A stretch of 46,091 nucleotides of DNA. Origin: Lachnospiraceae bacterium. GTDB lineage: Bacteria > Bacillota > Clostridia > Lachnospirales > Lachnospiraceae. A program made the position numbers and the translations under genes. Under the pieces are notes generated by a model. The model saw only the letters and a program-made list of their open reading frames with translations. It searched no databases and had not been told where the DNA came from. Below, piece by piece: positions 42,395 through 46,091 of the stretch. Every line of letters starts with the position of its first letter. Within the stretch, counting starts at the first letter, position 1. Location: contig JAAUZC010000005.1 of assembly GCA_014804795.1 (NCBI GenBank), positions 3,982-50,072 on the forward strand. The letters are read 5' to 3'.

Positions 42395-43261
42395 TTAAAA
42401 ACCCTGCATTTTTCTAAATTTTGAAGGTGTTATGCCTTCTATTTTTTTAAATACCTGAATGAAGTAGACAGAATCAGAAAATCCTGTCTGGCGGCTGACA
42501 TCTTCAATGGATAAATCCGTTGCTTTCAGAAGATATTTGGCATTGTAGATACGTAGTTGCGTTATATACTCATGCGGGGCAAAACCGGTATACTCTTTAA
42601 AACATCGAGTCATATGGGTTCGGCTTAGACCGAAATGATGAGATAATTCGTCTGCGGTAAGGTTTTTCATGTAATTTGCCTGTATGTATGAAACTATTTT
42701 TTCAATAACTTCAGATGTATTGCGAGTTTTGCTCTGGGCAATTAAAAGATTTGTCAGAAGCATATAAAAGGTGCAGGAGACCTCATATTCCATATATGAG
42801 GAAATTTTTTGTGTGCACTGCAATATATGCATTTGTAAAGGTTCAAAGTTTGAGAACATGGCATCAGTAAATTTAACATTGCCGGACAGCAGGTAGGCCT
42901 GAACAAGCGGGGTCGCGGGCGCACCGTTGAAACAGAGACATGTGCTAACCCAATTATAGCTGTTGGTCTGATAATAATATTTTTGACGACGGTCGATCAG
43001 GCAGCCATCTCCCTTTCTAAGCAGATAGCTTCGTCCATTATATTTTAAGTAACCTTCCCCGTCTAATATATAGCGGATTTCATAAAATTCCTGATTATTT
43101 CCCTCAGTGTAATAGTCGTAAGATGTTTTCAAAAGGGAGAAAGATTCGGGATAAATTAAAGTTTCTTTTGCTTTGCTGCTCACAATAAAGTCGGGCAGGA
43201 TGTGTTCTGTTCCATAAGTAAAAGAATGGTCAATTAACGGTAAAAAATTGTAATTCATCAT
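42395..43261 (-). CDS. AraC-family transcriptional regulator
   Basis: A 288-residue regulator. The N-terminal cupin includes EIRYILDGEGYLKYNGRSY and LRKGDGCLIDRR; the C-terminal DNA-binding part has LTADELSHHFGLSRTHMTRCF and FSDSVYFIQVFKKIEGITPSKFR. The longest frame starts at 43285, but the ATG at 43261 has GAAGGCGG 5 nt upstream. It is divergent from the PTS-IIC-like transporter gene and probably controls it. Confidence 0.88.
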   Translation of the reverse strand: MMNYNFLPLIDHSFTYGTEHILPDFIVSSKAKETLIYPESFSLLKTSYDYYTEGNNQEFYEIRYILDGEGYLKYNGRSYLLRKGDGCLIDRRQKYYYQTNSYNWVSTCLCFNGAPATPLVQAYLLSGNVKFTDAMFSNFEPLQMHILQCTQKISSYMEYEVSCTFYMLLTNLLIAQSKTRNTSEVIEKIVSYIQANYMKNLTADELSHHFGLSRTHMTRCFKEYTGFAPHEYITQLRIYNAKYLLKATDLSIEDVSRQTGFSDSVYFIQVFKKIEGITPSKFRKMQGF

Positions 43262-43423
43262 ATCAACCGCCTTCACAGAGTTCAAAATTGATGTTTTGTG
43301 ATTCTTTTTTCTATATGAGTATAAGATGGAATACCGTATAATGCAAATACAATCTAGGAAAAGAAAGAATAACGTAATGTATAAAATTAATGTTTTGAAT
43401 TTTATATGACAAAAGGAGAAGGC

Positions 43424-44461
43424 ATGAGTGTAAAGGATTTTTTAAAAAAGAAAGATATTGTTATCTCACCTAAGCGGTATGGTATTGATGCGTTGTCCCA
43501 AATGGCTCAGGCGGTATTTGCTTCATTACTGATTGGTTTAATATTTAAAACGATTGGTGAGCAGGGACAAAATTTGATCGGAGAATATAAAATCTTTACT
43601 TGTTTTATTGAATTGGGGAGTTTTGCCATGAAACAGGTCGGGGCTTCTATTGGCATAGCAGTTGCATGGGCATTAAAGGCACCGCCGCTTGTGATGTTTA
43701 CAAGTGCAGTGACAGGAGCGCTAGGAGCTGGTATTGGCGGTGAAGCGGCAGCACTTGTTTCCGCAATTGTGGGAGCAGAATTTGGTAAAGCGGTATCGAA
43801 GGAGACAAAAGTTGACATTCTTGTCACACCGGGAGTTACGCTTTTGGCCGGAGGATTAACAGCGACTTTTATAGGTCCTATTGTAAAACTGCTGATGAGC
43901 GGAATCGGATCGGTAATTATGAAAGCTACTGAACTGCACCCCTTTTTCATGGGAATGATCGTATCGGTGATTGTGGGACTTGTCCTGACATCACCGCTTT
44001 CCAGTACGGCACTGTGCATTATGCTGAATTTGTCCGGGATATCCGCAGGTGCGGCGGCTGTGGGCTGCTGCGCACAGATGGTTGGTTTTTCTGCGACAGG
44101 TTATAGAGATTGTAAGACGGGCGGAGTAATGGCAATGGGACTTGGTTCTTCCATGTTCCAGTTTCCCAATATATTGAAAAATCCCTGGATTCTATTGCCG
44201 CCAACTCTGTCTTCTATCATTATAGCGCCGATTGCCACCTGCATCTTGAAGACAACTAATACATCAGCAGGTGCGGGTATGGGTACTTGTGGATTTGTTG
44301 GTCAGATTTTTACATTTACGGATATGGGAATAAATGCAAGATCTATCATATCGATTGTTTTATTACATTTTGTTTTACCGATTTGTCTGTCTTTATTTTT
44401 TGATTGGATTTTAAGGAAAAAAGGGAAAATAAAAGCCGGAGATTATTATTTTGAGCTATGA
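43424..44461 (+). CDS. PTS IIC-like sugar transporter (PTS_EIIC_2 type)
   Basis: A 345-residue membrane protein with about ten hydrophobic segments, typical of the stand-alone IIC family (starts KDFLKKKDIVISPKRYGIDALSQMA, split over helices; GAGIGGEAAALVSAIVGAEFGKAVS is the conserved loop). Full PTS transport needs IIA and IIB parts, which are not in the window. It may work with partners elsewhere or act without phosphorylation. ATG 43424 has AAAGGAGAAGG upstream. It is divergent from the AraC gene. Confidence 0.85.
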   Translation: MSVKDFLKKKDIVISPKRYGIDALSQMAQAVFASLLIGLIFKTIGEQGQNLIGEYKIFTCFIELGSFAMKQVGASIGIAVAWALKAPPLVMFTSAVTGALGAGIGGEAAALVSAIVGAEFGKAVSKETKVDILVTPGVTLLAGGLTATFIGPIVKLLMSGIGSVIMKATELHPFFMGMIVSVIVGLVLTSPLSSTALCIMLNLSGISAGAAAVGCCAQMVGFSATGYRDCKTGGVMAMGLGSSMFQFPNILKNPWILLPPTLSSIIIAPIATCILKTTNTSAGAGMGTCGFVGQIFTFTDMGINARSIISIVLLHFVLPICLSLFFDWILRKKGKIKAGDYYFEL

Positions 44462-44550
44462 TTTAGTTCTTCTTTCATATTATGTGCGGTATTAGTCGAT
44501 AAGAGTGTTGATGTAGCATAAAAAGACATGGCGGGATTCCAAGCACGCTT

Positions 44551-44670
44551 ATGAATTATAACCTTGATTTGGAGGATGCAACGGATGAGAGAATTGGAGA
44601 ATGCAGAAAGGAGCTGGAAAAGAATAAAGAGGAGGAAACCGTTTCACAGAAAATGTTTCGGGTGATCTGA
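44551..44670 (+). CDS. Possible 39-codon ORF or gene remnant
   Basis: The frame MNYNLDLEDATDERIGECRK continues to KMFRVI and stops 7 nt before the terminator hairpin. The acidic/basic composition and the terminator position suggest a real but probably truncated coding end. There is no clear ribosome binding site for the ATG. Confidence 0.3.
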   Translation: MNYNLDLEDATDERIGECRKELEKNKEEETVSQKMFRVI

Positions 44671-44677
44671 TTTTGCG

Positions 44678-44700
44678 CCCTGCTTCGGCAGGGTATTTTT
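44678..44700 (+). terminator. Hairpin terminator with UUCG loop
   Basis: CCCTGC, TTCG loop, GCAGGG, then TATTTTT. This is a standard intrinsic terminator, serving the small frame and probably also the PTS-IIC gene upstream. Confidence 0.85.
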
Positions 44701-44823
44701 GGGGGGACGAGGTATGTAAAATAATGGAAAAAGAGATGTGAATGTGTTATGATCAGAGCGTTAAACCGAAATTTATTGTGACGATTCTACGACAAAAGAA
44801 TATATTTAGTGAGAAACAAACTT

Positions 44824-45573
44824 ATGAACAGAGATTTATTGCTAAAACAGCTTAAAATTTATGAAGACCAATTTCAATATTTTATGGGTATTGAAAAGTT
44901 TCCTGTATATGAATTACAAACCAAGGAAGCTTCAAAATCTACCGCAGATTATCGAGGATTTGAAGTTGCTGCTTCTGCATCTTATCAGCCGGAAATTAAA
45001 AGACATACTCTTTTGGTTAGCACAAATTTAACTCTATCGAAGTATTTGATATTTCATGAATTTACTCATATACTTGATTCAGAAATGTATGTAAAGGGTG
45101 ATAAAATGCGTTATGCTGGACTCTTCGGTTTTACGGAATACCATGCCTCTCAGGTAGAGCTAGTGCAATTATTAGGTGCAAACACTATTGAGGAAGTTCC
45201 TTTGTTTTCAATGAAAACTAATATTAATGTTTTAGCAGGAGAAAAAAGTGTATATCAATATGTTGATGAAAAATATCGACATGCTATTGGATTGTTTAGT
45301 AGAACCGACTTTCCAGCAGACGTAGATACCTTAAAATCAGCTATTGGTGTTCTTTATAATTATTTTGGACTTCGCTCAATATGCGAAGAGTATTCTATAG
45401 ATTATAAAGAAAACATAAATAATGAAGCTTTTCTTAATTATATTCCAAGTCAGCTTTTTTGCACTTTGAATAGTTTAATGCATGGTTGGCTTGATGAAGA
45501 GAAGATTGAATTGAGTATTAAGGTCTGCATAAACATTATTTATCCGCTCATTAAAGAATTCAAATTGGCATAA
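44824..45573 (+). CDS. HEXXH-motif protein, putative metallopeptidase of unknown family
   Basis: A 249-residue AT-rich gene. The one clear motif is HEFTHILDSEM (His78, Glu79, His82), the zinc-binding HEXXH of gluzincin-type peptidases, with Glu105 or Glu112 in FTEYHASQVE as a possible third ligand. There is no signal peptide and no membrane segment, so the protein is cytoplasmic. The rest (VSTNLTLSKYLIFHEF before the motif and a helical C-terminus) gives no family. ATG 44824 is chosen, although GTG 44809 is possible; neither has a good ribosome binding site. Similar single-domain proteins often sit in prophage or integrative elements. Confidence 0.6.
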   Translation: MNRDLLLKQLKIYEDQFQYFMGIEKFPVYELQTKEASKSTADYRGFEVAASASYQPEIKRHTLLVSTNLTLSKYLIFHEFTHILDSEMYVKGDKMRYAGLFGFTEYHASQVELVQLLGANTIEEVPLFSMKTNINVLAGEKSVYQYVDEKYRHAIGLFSRTDFPADVDTLKSAIGVLYNYFGLRSICEEYSIDYKENINNEAFLNYIPSQLFCTLNSLMHGWLDEEKIELSIKVCINIIYPLIKEFKLA

Positions 45574-45683
45574 AAAGTAGGGCATTTTGATAATTTTAAA
45601 AATAGAAATAAATTCAGATCAATAAATGGAATGGATTTTTGAATCATGTATTTCCTTATACACCAAATTTTGTGATTTATGAT

Positions 45684-45726
45684 AGAATAACCCCAGTAGT
45701 AAAAGCACCTAATTCTTACTACGTTT
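45684..45726 (+). repeat. Right copy of the degenerate 43-bp direct repeat
   Basis: It matches 38297-38339 in 33 of 43 bases. This copy also has an internal inverted repeat, AGTAGTAA and TTACTACG, which is weaker in the left copy. Confidence 0.45.
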
Positions 45727-45837
45727 GACGGCATTAACTTACCTCGTTTTGCCTTGATTTGCATAACTTTTCCTTTTCAAAATAAGGACTATGATAAGAC
45801 TACGAAAGAGGAAAGGAAAACCACGGATTTTACAACT

Positions 45838-45914
45838 ATCGTTAAGATAGTAGGGGGAATCGTTACAAAGTAGGAATTTTCAGAGACTATCGTTATGAAG
45901 TAAGTATATCGTTA
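45838..45914 (+). repeat. Four ATCGTTA heptamers
   Basis: ATCGTTA occurs at 45838-45844, 45859-45865, 45889-45895 and 45908-45914, all on the plus strand, with starts 21, 30 and 19 bp apart. The second and third share the longer form ATCGTTA-NN-AAGTA. This may be a protein-binding array or the edge of a mobile element. Confidence 0.4.
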
Positions 45915-46091
45915 AATTGTGTAATAATTGTTAAAGGATATCAGGGTCAGCGTGAAAGGAGCTGGCTATTTTTAATTGATCCAGTCTATTAACCCCCCAG
46001 CAGAGCTGGGGCGAACGGAATGAGCGGAAGTGTTGCATAGAGTATTAAAACCTCCTGTGCTAAAATGGTAAAGGTTTCGCAGGCCATTACC

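Larger units (their letters stand above)
44462..44823. other. Intergenic region with terminator and small ORF
   Basis: This stretch contains a possible small reading frame at 44551-44670, a textbook hairpin terminator at 44678-44700, and AT-rich DNA that should hold the promoter of the HEXXH protein gene. I see no other gene. Confidence 0.5.
45574..46091. other. AT-rich non-coding end with repeats
   Basis: No convincing gene. It contains the right copy of the 43-bp repeat, four ATCGTTA heptamers (45838, 45859, 45889, 45908), a GC hairpin CCCCAG-CAGAG-CTGGGG at 45995-46011, and a GGTAA/TTACC inverted repeat at the very end. On the minus strand all frames near 45997-46088 are short; one reads ETFTILAQEVLILYATLPL but cannot be judged at the edge. 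Confidence 0.45.

Noticed and set aside
45570-46091. CRISPR array from the repeated ATCGTTA units
   Set aside because: The repeats are only 7 bp and unevenly spaced; there are no spacers of constant length and no cas genes.
1-46091. tRNA, rRNA or known riboswitch
   Set aside because: I found no cloverleaf with a TTCGA-type arm, no rRNA signature and no recognisable riboswitch core on either strand by eye.

Overview
The window reads like a chromosomal segment of a gut Clostridia, most likely Lachnospiraceae (Bacillota). This rests on strong AGGAGG-type ribosome binding sites, many AraC regulators, GPH-type sugar symporters, a permuted-domain GH3 glucosidase and moderate GC content. It is an inference; no rRNA or tRNA marker is present.

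Layout. (1) 1-3.3 kb is a patchwork of intact and broken genes: a LysR remnant at the left edge, an intact aldo/keto reductase, a DUF362 lipoprotein whose 3' end runs out of frame into an N-terminally truncated ArsP-like permease, and a TspO/MBR fragment. (2) 3.3-29.1 kb is a plant-glycoside utilisation locus. It has AraC and TetR regulators, two GPH/MelB-type symporters, two intact GH78 alpha-L-rhamnosidases plus a third one deleted internally, a GH3, a GH2, a GH1, a PfkB sugar kinase, two xylose-isomerase-like TIM barrels around a Gfo/Idh/MocA oxidoreductase, and araA-araD. None of the glycosidases has a visible signal peptide, so glycosides are probably imported intact and trimmed in the cytoplasm. 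(3) 29.1-38.2 kb holds a small alpha/beta hydrolase, a flavodoxin-family reductase, an XRE regulator with a membrane protein, and then an oxidative-stress group: HxlR regulator, 7-TM protein, nitroreductase, Cys-type glutathione peroxidase, free-Met-R-sulfoxide-reductase-like GAF protein, a decayed msrA, a radical SAM protein, and a MarR/TSUP pair with a clear tandem operator. (4) 38.2-46.1 kb is AT-rich and looks acquired. It contains a divergent restriction-modification pair sharing a palindromic promoter region, an AraC/PTS-IIC pair, an HEXXH protein, and low-complexity DNA with short repeats. A degenerate 43-bp direct repeat lies at both ends of this part.

How the genes fit together. GH78 enzymes remove terminal rhamnose, GH1/GH2/GH3 remove beta-linked sugars, and AraA/AraD process arabinose after phosphorylation by a kinase not seen here. 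The Gfo/Idh plus TIM-barrel trio suggests a second, oxidation-elimination route of glycoside cleavage beside the hydrolytic one. That combination is the most interesting hypothesis in the window. Several genes are visibly decaying (LysR, DUF362/permease, TspO, third GH78, msrA), so the segment is undergoing active turnover.
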